Below, piece after piece: positions 57,258-64,000 of a DNA stretch of 64,000 nucleotides. The notes beneath the pieces were generated by a model, which ran no database searches, was not told where the DNA came from, and saw only the letters and a list, made by a program, of their open reading frames with translations. The first letter of the stretch is position 1. Each line of letters opens with the position of its first letter. Where the stretch lies: positions 3,348,001 to 3,412,000 of the forward strand of contig OZ243957.1 in the NCBI GenBank assembly GCA_965214585.1, read 5' to 3'. A program made the translations under genes and the position numbers. This DNA comes from JAHCHG01 sp965214585. Its GTDB lineage: Bacteria > Acidobacteriota > Blastocatellia > Pyrinomonadales > Pyrinomonadaceae.

Positions 57258-57800
57258 ATGGCTTTATCATTAAACAATTTGAAACCGGCAAAAGGCTCGA
57301 CGCACAAAAAGAAAAGAGTCGGGCGCGGTCCCGGCTCAGGACTCGGCAAAACCGCCGGGCGCGGACATAAAGGACAGAAATCGCGTTCCGGTTACAGCCG
57401 CAAGATCGGTTTTGAAGGCGGTCAGATGCCTTTGCAGCGTCGTCTGCCGAAACGCGGTTTTACAAACATTTTCAAAAAGAAATGGATCGAAGTTACGCTT
57501 GCCAAAATTGAAGAAAATTTCAACGCGGGCGAAGACGTTACGCCGGAAATTCTGCACGAGCGCGGCTTGATTAAAAAAGCCAAACACGATCTCGTGATTT
57601 TAGGAAACGGCGAACTAACCAAAGATTTGAAAGTTTCGGCGCATCGTTTTACAAAATCCGCCAAAGAAAAAATCGAAAATACGGGCGGAACGGCGATTTT
57701 AATTGTAAAGGAAACAAAAGCGGAAGACGCGAAAACTGACACCGAAAGCAAAGCCGACGAAGCCGAATCGAGCGACGAACCCGAAACCGACAACGAATAG
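57258..57800 (+). CDS. rplO: 50S ribosomal protein L15 with acidic tail
   Basis: A 180-residue L15. LSLNNLKPAKGSTHKKKRVG, the glycine-rich RGPGSGLGKTAGRGHKGQKS and QMPLQRRLPKRGFTNIFKK match the family. Residues about 150-180 are an additional acidic tail (EDAKTDTESKADEAESSDEP and on); typical L15 is about 145-150 residues. AAAAGGATAAG precedes the ATG. secY follows after 62 bases. Confidence 0.96.
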   Translation: MALSLNNLKPAKGSTHKKKRVGRGPGSGLGKTAGRGHKGQKSRSGYSRKIGFEGGQMPLQRRLPKRGFTNIFKKKWIEVTLAKIEENFNAGEDVTPEILHERGLIKKAKHDLVILGNGELTKDLKVSAHRFTKSAKEKIENTGGTAILIVKETKAEDAKTDTESKADEAESSDEPETDNE

Positions 57801-57862
57801 TTTTTTTATTGAAGAGCGGAGATTTCATTCCGCGCCTCAGAGAGTTTTTTTAGAGGAAAATT

Positions 57863-59275
57863 ATGGAAAAGTTTTTTGCCGCCGTTCAGAATATGTTCAA
57901 AGTGCCGGAGTTGAGGAAGCGTATCCTCTTTACTTTGGCGATGCTGGCGATTTATCGCCTTGGAGCGCACGTTACCGCGCCCGGAATCAATAAGGCGCAG
58001 CTCGAACAGGTTTGGGGACAGGTTGCCGGAACTCTGCTCGGAATTCTCGATTTGTTTTCGGGCGGCAATTTCCGCACGATCTCCGTTTTCGCGCTTGGCG
58101 TAATGCCTTATATTACCGCGTCAATTATTATGCAGTTGATGCCGGTTCTTTCGCCTTCGATCAAAAGAATTCAGGAAGAAGGCGAGGTTGGACGGCAGAA
58201 AATCAATCAGTGGACGCGTTATATGACCGTCGGACTCTGCGCCGTTCAGTCGTTTTTTATCGCCACTTGGCTGCAAAATAACGGAGTTTTAACCAATACT
58301 TGGTGGGCGACTTTGATGACAATCGTCACGCTGACAACGGGAACGATTTTCGTGATGTGGCTCGGCGAACAGATAACCGAACGCGGAGTCGGCAACGGTA
58401 TTTCATTATTGATTTTTGCGGGAATTATTATCGGTTTGCCCAGAGCAGTCGAGCAGGTTTCCGAAAGAGTCGCATCGGGCGATCCGCTTCAGACGCTCGG
58501 CGTGATCTTTATGATTTTCGTGTTCGTCGGAATTACCGCGCTGATCGTCTATATCGAATCGGCTCGCCGGAACGTCGCCGTCAGCTACGCCAGCCGGCGC
58601 GTCGGGAATCAGACTTTTCAAGGACAGGAAACGAGTCTGCCTTTGAAAATCAATATGGGAAGCGTTATTCCCGTGATTTTCGCGTCGTCCGTTTTGGCAA
58701 TGCCGCAAACCGTCTTTTCAGCGATTCCGCCGGCAAGTCCCGATACGACTTGGGGCAAAGTTTACGCATTTTTCCAGCAGTTTCACGGCGGCGATCCGTA
58801 TTATGAATTAGTATTTGCTTCGTTGATCGTATTGTTCACATTTTTCTACATCACGATTATTTTTAATACCGACGATGTAGCGGACAATTTGAGAAAACAC
58901 GGCGGATTTATTCCGGGCATTCGTCCGGGCGCACAGACGGCGGATTATCTGAACGGAATTATGACCAGATTAACAACCGTCGGCGCAATTTATCTGGTGT
59001 TTATATGTTTAGTTCCGCAACTTCTATTAAGCGGTTTCAAAGCGGCGCGGTTGCCTATTATCGGCGTTCCGATTGATAATTTCTTGTCTGCAACGCCCGG
59101 TCTTAGCTGGATTCCAACCGGATTAGGCTACCAGTTCTTTTTCGGCGGAACATCGCTTTTAATTATTGTCGGCGTGGCGATGGACACAATCGCCCAGATC
59201 GAAGCGCAGCTTGTAATGAAAAATTACGAAGGCTTTTTAGGCGCGGGTTCGCAGCTGCGCGGCAGGAGAAGCTAA
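57863..59275 (+). CDS. secY: Protein translocase subunit SecY
   Basis: A 470-residue ten-helix channel of the Sec translocon. The first helix region (VPELRKRILFTLAMLAIYRL), the family motif ISVFALGVMPYITASIIMQL, and later VGNGISLLIFAGIIIGLPRA, GSVIPVIFASSVLAMPQT and the C-terminal GVAMDTIAQIEAQLVMKNYE are diagnostic. Its presence between rplO and adk is the conserved spc order. AGAGGAAAA lies upstream. It inserts membrane proteins and exports the many signal-peptide proteins seen in this window. Confidence 0.98.
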   Translation: MEKFFAAVQNMFKVPELRKRILFTLAMLAIYRLGAHVTAPGINKAQLEQVWGQVAGTLLGILDLFSGGNFRTISVFALGVMPYITASIIMQLMPVLSPSIKRIQEEGEVGRQKINQWTRYMTVGLCAVQSFFIATWLQNNGVLTNTWWATLMTIVTLTTGTIFVMWLGEQITERGVGNGISLLIFAGIIIGLPRAVEQVSERVASGDPLQTLGVIFMIFVFVGITALIVYIESARRNVAVSYASRRVGNQTFQGQETSLPLKINMGSVIPVIFASSVLAMPQTVFSAIPPASPDTTWGKVYAFFQQFHGGDPYYELVFASLIVLFTFFYITIIFNTDDVADNLRKHGGFIPGIRPGAQTADYLNGIMTRLTTVGAIYLVFICLVPQLLLSGFKAARLPIIGVPIDNFLSATPGLSWIPTGLGYQFFFGGTSLLIIVGVAMDTIAQIEAQLVMKNYEGFLGAGSQLRGRRS

Positions 59276-59432
59276 TTCGATTTGGAGTTTCGGATTTGAG
59301 GTTTAAGATTAACTAATCAGATTAACGCGAAGAAGCAAATAAAAAGGGAAATTGTATTTTATAAAATGCAGTTTCCGCCATTTTGCCGCTTTGCGTTTAA
59401 TTATTTTATAAATCGTAAAAAAAATAAATTTT
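59276..59432. other. secY-adk gap
   Basis: 157 bases with one GATTTGGAGTTTCGGATTTG-type repeat arm at the start (59278-59303) and an AT-rich remainder; no gene or clear hairpin. Confidence 0.5.
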
Positions 59433-60077
59433 ATGGATAAAATAATTGTATTGATCGGCGCACCCGGCGCGGGAAAAGGAACACAAGCCAGACTTTTGCA
59501 GGAAAGGCTCGGCATTCCGCAAATCTCAACCGGCGATATGTTCCGGGAAATGAAAAATCTGGATACGCCGCTTGCAAAGGAAGTTCGTGAAATTTTAGCG
59601 TCGGGCAGACTTGTTTCCGACGAACTCACTTTTCAGATTGTCGAGGAGCGCACTTCGCGCGGAGATTGCACGGGCAGTTATATTTTAGACGGTTTTCCCA
59701 GAACGGCGGTGCAGGCTGAAATGCTCGAACGATTAGCCGAGAATCAGAATAAAGAAATCAAGACGATTTTGATAGATGTTCCGTTTGAAAATCTGGAAAA
59801 GAGAATGACCGGGCGGAGAAGCTGCACGGTTTGCGGCGAAATTTATAACACTTACTTTAAGCCGCCGAGAAATGAAAACTTCTGCGATCTGCACCCGGAC
59901 GCGGAACTGAAACATCGAGCCGATGATAATGAAGAAAAGGTCAAAGTGCGTCTTGCTACTTACGAAGAGAACACCAAACCTCTGATCGAGTATTACAAAA
60001 ATATGAACCGTTTGGAAACGGTTGACGGAACGGGCGAAGTTGAAGAGATTTATAACCATTTAAAAAAACTGATTTAG
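59433..60077 (+). CDS. adk: Adenylate kinase
   Basis: A 214-residue long-form adenylate kinase, which interconverts ATP plus AMP with two ADP. P-loop GAPGAGKGTQA (8-18), AMP-binding ISTGDMFREM and ILDGFPRTAVQAEML, and a LID with CTVCGEIYNTY and CDLHPD that retains Cys-x2-Cys and a third cysteine plus Asp, so it may bind zinc. RADDNEEKVKVRLATYEENT follows. It is standard in the spc operon before map. Confidence 0.98.
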   Translation: MDKIIVLIGAPGAGKGTQARLLQERLGIPQISTGDMFREMKNLDTPLAKEVREILASGRLVSDELTFQIVEERTSRGDCTGSYILDGFPRTAVQAEMLERLAENQNKEIKTILIDVPFENLEKRMTGRRSCTVCGEIYNTYFKPPRNENFCDLHPDAELKHRADDNEEKVKVRLATYEENTKPLIEYYKNMNRLETVDGTGEVEEIYNHLKKLI

Positions 60078-60176
60078 GCTTTAAATGCAGTTTTAGAAAT
60101 AATTTGAGGAATGTCTGGAGATTCAAAAATCGGAAGCATTTTCAGAAAATACGGTCAGATTTTACTTGGAAGACAA

Positions 60177-60989
60177 ATGATAATTGCGAAATCCAGAAAA
60201 GATTTGGATAAAATGCGCGAGGTCGGCGAAATGATCGCCGAAGTGCGCGAAACTCTGCGGGCGATGGTCGAACCGGGAATCACCACTCTGGAATTAAACG
60301 CCGCCGCCGAAAAAATGATGCGCGATGCGGGCGCGATTCCGGCGTTCTTGGGTTACAAACCGCAGGGAATGACTCCGTTTCCGTTTGTTATCTGCGCTTC
60401 ACCGAACGAGCAGGTCGTTCACGGATTTTCGACAGATATTCCGCTTAGAGAAGGTGATATTCTCTCTATTGATATGGCGGCGAGTCTGAACGGTTTTGTC
60501 GGCGATACGGCGACGACGATTCCGATTGGCGAAGTCAGCGACGAAGTGAAAAAACTTATCGAAGTTACCGAAGAATGTCTTGCCAGAGCCATCGCGCAAT
60601 GCCGTCCGAATAACAGAGTCGGCGATATAAGCTGGGCGGTTCAGGAATATGCCGAAGCGAACGGTTACGGAATCGTGCAGAATTATACCGGACACGGCAT
60701 CGGGCGCAGTATGCACGAAGCACCGCAAATTGCCAATTACGGCAGAAGCGGAACAAAGGAAAAAATTCGCGCCGGTTATACTTTTGCGATTGAACCGATG
60801 CTAAATATGGGAACAGAAGAAACCGAAACGCTCGAAGACGGCTGGACGGTTATCACGGCTGACGGAAAACCGAGCGCACACGCCGAACATACGGTTGCCG
60901 TAACGCCCGACGGACCGGAGATTCTGACCTTATCAAAAGCGCAGAAAGAAGCCTTGAAAAAATCCAAGAGCGAAACTGTTACGGCTTAA
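60177..60989 (+). CDS. map: Methionine aminopeptidase, type I
   Basis: A 270-residue type I enzyme that removes the N-terminal methionine. The two-metal ligands are readable: SIDMAASLNGFVGDTATT (two Asp), GHGIGRSMHEAPQI (His), FAIEPMLN (Glu) and AHAEHTVAVT (Glu), with the substrate-gating VVHGFSTDIPLREGD. I place the start at 60177 (GGA at 60168), where the family begins (MIIAKSRKDLDKMREVG); an ATG at 60111 is possible but gives 22 non-family residues. Confidence 0.96.
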   Translation: MIIAKSRKDLDKMREVGEMIAEVRETLRAMVEPGITTLELNAAAEKMMRDAGAIPAFLGYKPQGMTPFPFVICASPNEQVVHGFSTDIPLREGDILSIDMAASLNGFVGDTATTIPIGEVSDEVKKLIEVTEECLARAIAQCRPNNRVGDISWAVQEYAEANGYGIVQNYTGHGIGRSMHEAPQIANYGRSGTKEKIRAGYTFAIEPMLNMGTEETETLEDGWTVITADGKPSAHAEHTVAVTPDGPEILTLSKAQKEALKKSKSETVTA

Positions 60990-61058
60990 CTTGTAAAGTT
61001 CGGAAAAAAATAGTAACATTAAGAATTTGTCAACTCGCAAGAGAAACAGACGGTTATT

Positions 61059-61280
61059 ATGGCTAAAGAAGAAGCGATAGAAGTGCAGGCGACGGTTTTG
61101 GAAACATTGCCGAATGCGATGTTCAAGGTAGAGTGCGAAAACAATCAACATCAGGTTTTGGCGCATATTTCCGGCAAAATGCGGAAAAATTTTATAAGAA
61201 TTCTGCCCGGCGATAAGGTTTTGGTGGAACTTTCGCCATACGATCTGAGTCGCGGACGCATAACGTATCGTTACAAATAA
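61059..61280 (+). CDS. infA: Translation initiation factor IF-1
   Basis: A 73-residue OB-fold IF-1: KEEAIEVQATVLETLPNAMF, then KVECENNQHQVLAHISGKMR, NFIRILPGDKVLVELSPYDL and SRGRITYRYK. It blocks the A site during initiation. All family residues are present and length is exact. It lies between map and rpmJ as in most bacteria. Confidence 0.98.
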   Translation: MAKEEAIEVQATVLETLPNAMFKVECENNQHQVLAHISGKMRKNFIRILPGDKVLVELSPYDLSRGRITYRYK

Positions 61281-61322
61281 AATGCGACGGACAATCGCGT
61301 TATAAATAAAAGGTGAAAAATT

Positions 61323-61436
61323 ATGAAAGTTCGTCCTTCAGTAAAGAAAATGTGTGATAAATGTAAAGTTATTCACAGAAAAGGTGTCGTGCGCGTGATT
61401 TGCGAAAATCCCAAACACAAGCAAAGACAAGGTTAA
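61323..61436 (+). CDS. rpmJ: 50S ribosomal protein L36, zinc-binding form
   Basis: A 37-residue L36: MKVRPSVKKMCDKCKVIHRK, then GVVRVICENPKHKQRQG. The zinc ligands Cys-x2-Cys, Cys and His are all present, the C-plus form. The gene is easy to overlook because of its size; it lies 42 bases after infA and 63 before rpsM. Confidence 0.98.
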   Translation: MKVRPSVKKMCDKCKVIHRKGVVRVICENPKHKQRQG

Positions 61437-61499
61437 GGAAATTTCGGATTTTTCAGAAGATAAAAAAACTGAAAAATTCCGGTGTAAGAGGAAAAAAAT

Positions 61500-61883
61500 A
61501 TGGCTCGTGTAGCAGGAGTTGATTTACCGCCGAATAAAAGAGCGCAGATTGGTTTGACGTATATTTACGGTGTCGGCAAATCCAGAGCGACGGAAGTTTT
61601 GGAAAAAGCGGAAATTGATATTAATACGAAAATCAGAGATTTGACCGAAGACGAACTGACGCAAATCCGCACGATTTTAGATCAGCAGGGAAATATCGAA
61701 GGCGACCTGCGGAAGCGTATCCAGATGGATGTCAAGCGTTTAATGGACATCGGCTGTTATCGCGGCTTGCGTCATCGTCGCGGTTTGCCGGTTCGCGGAC
61801 AGCGGACAAGCACAAACGCAAGAACCAGAAAAGGTCCGCGTCGGGCGGCGGTTGCCAAGAAAAAAGCACCGGGTAAGAAGTAA
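61500..61883 (+). CDS. rpsM: 30S ribosomal protein S13
   Basis: A 127-residue S13, at the top of the 30S head next to the P-site tRNA. ARVAGVDLPPNKRAQIGLTY, YGVGKSRATEVLEKAEIDIN, GNIEGDLRKRIQMDVKRLMD and IGCYRGLRHRRGLPVRGQRT are conserved. The lysine-rich tail is slightly longer than average. Standard place before rpsK. Confidence 0.98.
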   Translation: MARVAGVDLPPNKRAQIGLTYIYGVGKSRATEVLEKAEIDINTKIRDLTEDELTQIRTILDQQGNIEGDLRKRIQMDVKRLMDIGCYRGLRHRRGLPVRGQRTSTNARTRKGPRRAAVAKKKAPGKK

Positions 61884-61886
61884 GAA

Positions 61887-61999
61887 TTGTTAATAGTTCA
61901 TTGTTCATTGTTGATTACAGAATCAAGTTTGTATAAATAACTGTAATTTTTATCAATAAGAGCAATGAACAATCAACTATTAACAATGAACAATCAACA
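61887..61999. repeat. TTGTTCATTG-type inverted repeat, rpsM-rpsK gap
   Basis: Left arm 61887-61917 (TTGTTAATAGTTCATTGTTC and on), right arm 61962-61999 (GCAATGAACAATCAACTATT and on). Same family as 42041, 46037 and 48306. Confidence 0.75.
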
Positions 62000-62004
62000 A
62001 AATT

Positions 62005-62406
62005 ATGGCTAAACCAACAAAAGGCAAGAAAAAAACTTTTCGTAAAAAGGAAAGGAAGAATATTCCATCGGGAATCGTGTATATTGCGGCATCTTTTAAT
62101 AATACGCTGATTTCGATTACCGATACCGAAGGAAATCTGATCGCGCAGTCTTCATCCGGAGCGCGTGGATTTCGCGGTTCGCGTAAAGGAACACCGTTTG
62201 CGGCGCAGCAAGCCGCGACGGAAGCGGCGCGTAAGGCTCTGGAAGTCGGTATGCGCGAAGTCGAAGTTCGCGTCAAAGGTCCCGGCGGCGGGCGTGAATC
62301 GGCAATTCGTGCGATAAACAATATGGGAATCCGCGTTACGTCCATCCGCGACACAACGCCGATTCCGCACAACGGATGCCGTCCGCCCAAACGCAGAAGA
62401 GTTTGA
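62005..62406 (+). CDS. rpsK: 30S ribosomal protein S11
   Basis: A 133-residue S11 in the 30S platform. IPSGIVYIAASFNNTLISIT, SSGARGFRGSRKGTPFAAQQ, VRVKGPGGGRESAIRAINN and DTTPIPHNGCRPPKRRRV at the end are diagnostic. The arginine-rich end is typical. The right arm of the repeat stands only 5 bases before its ATG. Confidence 0.98.
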   Translation: MAKPTKGKKKTFRKKERKNIPSGIVYIAASFNNTLISITDTEGNLIAQSSSGARGFRGSRKGTPFAAQQAATEAARKALEVGMREVEVRVKGPGGGRESAIRAINNMGIRVTSIRDTTPIPHNGCRPPKRRRV

Positions 62407-62640
62407 CGATTTGGGATGTCGGATTTGGGATTTGTTTTCCGTTCAAAAATCTGAAGTTCCGATTAGAAGTTTTAGTATTTTAGTATTATAAATAAATTTT
62501 AATATCGAAAGGATGAAGGGCAAATATAAAAATTGCCTGTAAACTTTCCCAATTTATCGGCGATATTGCGATTGCGATTGAAATGGATTTGGATCAAACA
62601 GAAAATCCCAAATCCCATAATCCCAAATCCCAAATCGTCT
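62405..62640. repeat. GGGATTTG / AAATCCC repeat arms, rpsK-rpsD gap
   Basis: GATTTGGGATGTCGGATTTG (62410-62438) and AAATCCCAAATCCCATAATC (62601-62640) are inverted arms of one family with about 160 bases between. The right arm directly abuts the rpsD ribosome site and is translated in a spurious 5' extension of rpsD. Confidence 0.7.
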
Positions 62641-62654
62641 GCTTGGAGGCAAAT

Positions 62655-63290
62655 GTGGCTAGATATAGAGATGCGGTGTGCCGTCTGTGCCGCCGCGAAG
62701 GTGGAAAATTATTTTTAAAGGGCGACAGGTGTTTTAAACCGTCGTGCGCTATTGAAAAACGCGGAACAAATCCGCCCGGACAACACGGCGCAAATATGCG
62801 CCGCCGCGCTCCCGAAGGTTACGGACAGCAATTGCGCGAGAAACAAAAGGTCAAGCGCATATATTTCGTGCTTGAAAAGCAGTTTCGTAATTATTTCAAA
62901 AAGGCTTCGAGCCAAAAGGGAATTACGGGCGAAAATCTTCTTTTCTTATTGGAACGTCGTCTTGACAATGCCGTTTATCGGGCGGGATTTGCAACTTCAC
63001 GTCCGCAGGCGCGGCAATTTGTAAATCACGGTCACGTTTTGGTAAACGGGCGCAAAGTTGACATTCCCTCGTTTCAGGTCAAGGTCGGCGATGTTATCAG
63101 CATTGATCTCGGAAGCCGGGACAATGTGCATATCGAAAGCGCGTGGCAAACCGCCGTCGGGCGAGGTCGTCCCACTTGGATTACAACAAATGGCGATAAT
63201 TTGAGCGCGACGATTTCGGCACTTCCGAAACGTGAAGATATTGACGCAAATATTAACGAACAACTAATCGTAGAACTTTACAGCAAGTAG
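62655..63290 (+). CDS. rpsD: 30S ribosomal protein S4, zinc-binding form
   Basis: A 211-residue S4, an assembly initiator. The true start is GTG at 62655, giving ARYRDAVCRLCRREGGKLFL, with GGAGG at 62645-62649. The open frame back to 62583 only translates the AAATCCC repeat. Cys-x2-Cys at 9-12 and two later cysteines (RCFKPSC) form the zinc motif. GQQLREKQKVKRIYFVLEKQ, RRLDNAVYRAGFATSRPQAR and the S4 domain VNHGHVLVNGRKVDIPSFQV follow. Confidence 0.96.
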   Translation: MARYRDAVCRLCRREGGKLFLKGDRCFKPSCAIEKRGTNPPGQHGANMRRRAPEGYGQQLREKQKVKRIYFVLEKQFRNYFKKASSQKGITGENLLFLLERRLDNAVYRAGFATSRPQARQFVNHGHVLVNGRKVDIPSFQVKVGDVISIDLGSRDNVHIESAWQTAVGRGRPTWITTNGDNLSATISALPKREDIDANINEQLIVELYSK

Positions 63291-63396
63291 TTTATCGAAT
63301 TCGCAAAGGCGGCGGTTTTTATCGAAATTATTTTTCATAGTTTCGCCGTCTTTGCCGCAATTTCGGTAAACTTTCTGACTTTTTTAAATAAAGAAT

Positions 63397-64000
63397 ATGG
63401 CACAAGAAAACAACTGGCAAAATTTCCAAATACCGACTCGCCTTCAGGTCGAATCGGACACTTTGACCGAGCGATACGGGAAATTTTTCGCGCAGCCGTT
63501 TGAGAGAGGTTTCGGAACGACAATCGGAAATTCGATCAGACGTGCGCTTCTTTCTTCGATTGAAGGCGCGGCAATTACGGCTGTAAAAATTGAAGGCGTT
63601 GAACACGAATTTTCATCAATCAACGGAGTTGTCGAAGACGCAACCGATGTGATTTTGAACTTAAAGCAAGTTCCGTTCACCTTGCACGGCGACGTTCCGA
63701 AAACTCTGACAATAAATAAAAAAGGCAAAGGGGAAATTACGAGCGCGGATATAGAAACCGATAGTGATGTCGAGATATTAGACGACAGCGTTCATATTGC
63801 GACGATCAGTTCAAACGGCGAATTAAATATCGAGATGCGTCTGAAAAAAGGGCGCGGATATGTTTCCGCCGAGTTTAACAACGACGAAGACCTTTCGGTT
63901 GGTTATATTCCGATTGATTCGGTTCATACGCCGATCAAAAAAGTTAATTACGGAGTTGATAAAACCAGACAAGGCTCAAATACGGAATACGACAAGTTGA
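63397..64000 (+). CDS. rpoA: RNA polymerase alpha subunit, N-terminal part (cut by window end)
   Basis: The first 201 codons of alpha, the subunit that nucleates RNA polymerase assembly. TERYGKFFAQPFERGFGTTI, GNSIRRALLSSIEGAAITAV, GVEHEFSSINGVVEDATDVI and SVGYIPIDSVHTPIKKVNYG are diagnostic of the N-terminal domain. The C-terminal DNA-binding domain lies beyond base 64000. It closes the alpha operon part; rplQ would be expected next. The gap before it (63291-63396) shows a weak CGCAAAGGCGGCGG/CCGTCTTTGC inverted pair. Confidence 0.97.
   Translation, partial: MAQENNWQNFQIPTRLQVESDTLTERYGKFFAQPFERGFGTTIGNSIRRALLSSIEGAAITAVKIEGVEHEFSSINGVVEDATDVILNLKQVPFTLHGDVPKTLTINKKGKGEITSADIETDSDVEILDDSVHIATISSNGELNIEMRLKKGRGYVSAEFNNDEDLSVGYIPIDSVHTPIKKVNYGVDKTRQGSNTEYDKL

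Noticed and set aside
41385..62640. Repeats in the ribosomal operon as CRISPR arrays
   Set aside because: Units are 7-10 bases, tandem or inverted without unique spacers of constant length, and no cas genes are present.

Overview
The window is a chromosomal segment of a bacterium that I place, by inference, in the Acidobacteriota, most likely class Blastocatellia (subdivision 4). Pointers are a fragment of the acidobacterial VWFA-related domain (40813-41022), a CSLREA-type secreted protein with a carboxypeptidase-regulatory-like C-terminus, many secreted peptidases (M28, M19, S9, DUF885, amidase), and a large ElbD-like enzyme. Ether lipids and elb genes have been linked to subdivision 4. No rRNA, tRNA or CRISPR array was seen.

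Bases 1-41000 are an accessory, rearranged region. It opens with the end of a BMP-type solute-binding protein and its ATPase partner, pushed apart by unrelated genes and with a 102-bp duplicate of the ATPase start. A broken CSLREA gene, an aminotransferase remnant and a Phd/ParE-like toxin-antitoxin pair follow. Next come an intact aminotransferase, coaD, a TPR protein, a HAD phosphatase and an M28 peptidase. At 11601-13875 a two-gene module (small DUF5678-like protein plus retropepsin-like aspartyl protease) occurs three times in tandem. An IS200-type transposase bracketed by hairpin-rich inverted repeats follows.

From 14732 to 26138 a LarA-like protein, a 1472-residue reductase/AMP-ligase/ACP/acyltransferase enzyme and an SDR epimerase form a likely ether-lipid cluster. 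Two DNA methyltransferases, a PD-(D/E)XK nuclease and an AT-rich membrane protein lie between them, coupled by ATGA overlaps. Bases 26200-39119 hold secreted hydrolases, a REC-PAS-GGDEF-EAL protein and a 2Fe-2S protein. An ISAs1-type element with perfect 20-bp ends and an 8-bp target duplication sits at 39211-40440, beside AraC and VWFA remnants.

Bases 41147-64000 are the str-S10-spc-alpha ribosomal superoperon: rpsL, rpsG, fusA, tuf, rpsJ, rplC-D-W-B, rpsS, rplV, rpsC, rplP, rpmC, rpsQ, rplN-X-E, rpsN, rpsH, rplF-R, rpsE, rpmD, rplO, secY, adk, map, infA, rpmJ, rpsM-K-D and rpoA (cut by the window end). Gene order is conventional. Two things are not: most gaps over about 40 bp contain low-complexity repeats, often paired as inverted arms of one repeat family, and several ribosomal proteins, above all S17 and L22, carry long acidic low-complexity extensions.

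The strongest candidates for undescribed biology are the triplicated DUF5678/aspartyl-protease module, a two-copy palindromic element (8056-8256 and 35077-35295) with conserved inner arms and different but self-complementary outer arms, the hairpin repeats around the IS200-type transposase, and the ribosomal-operon repeat families.
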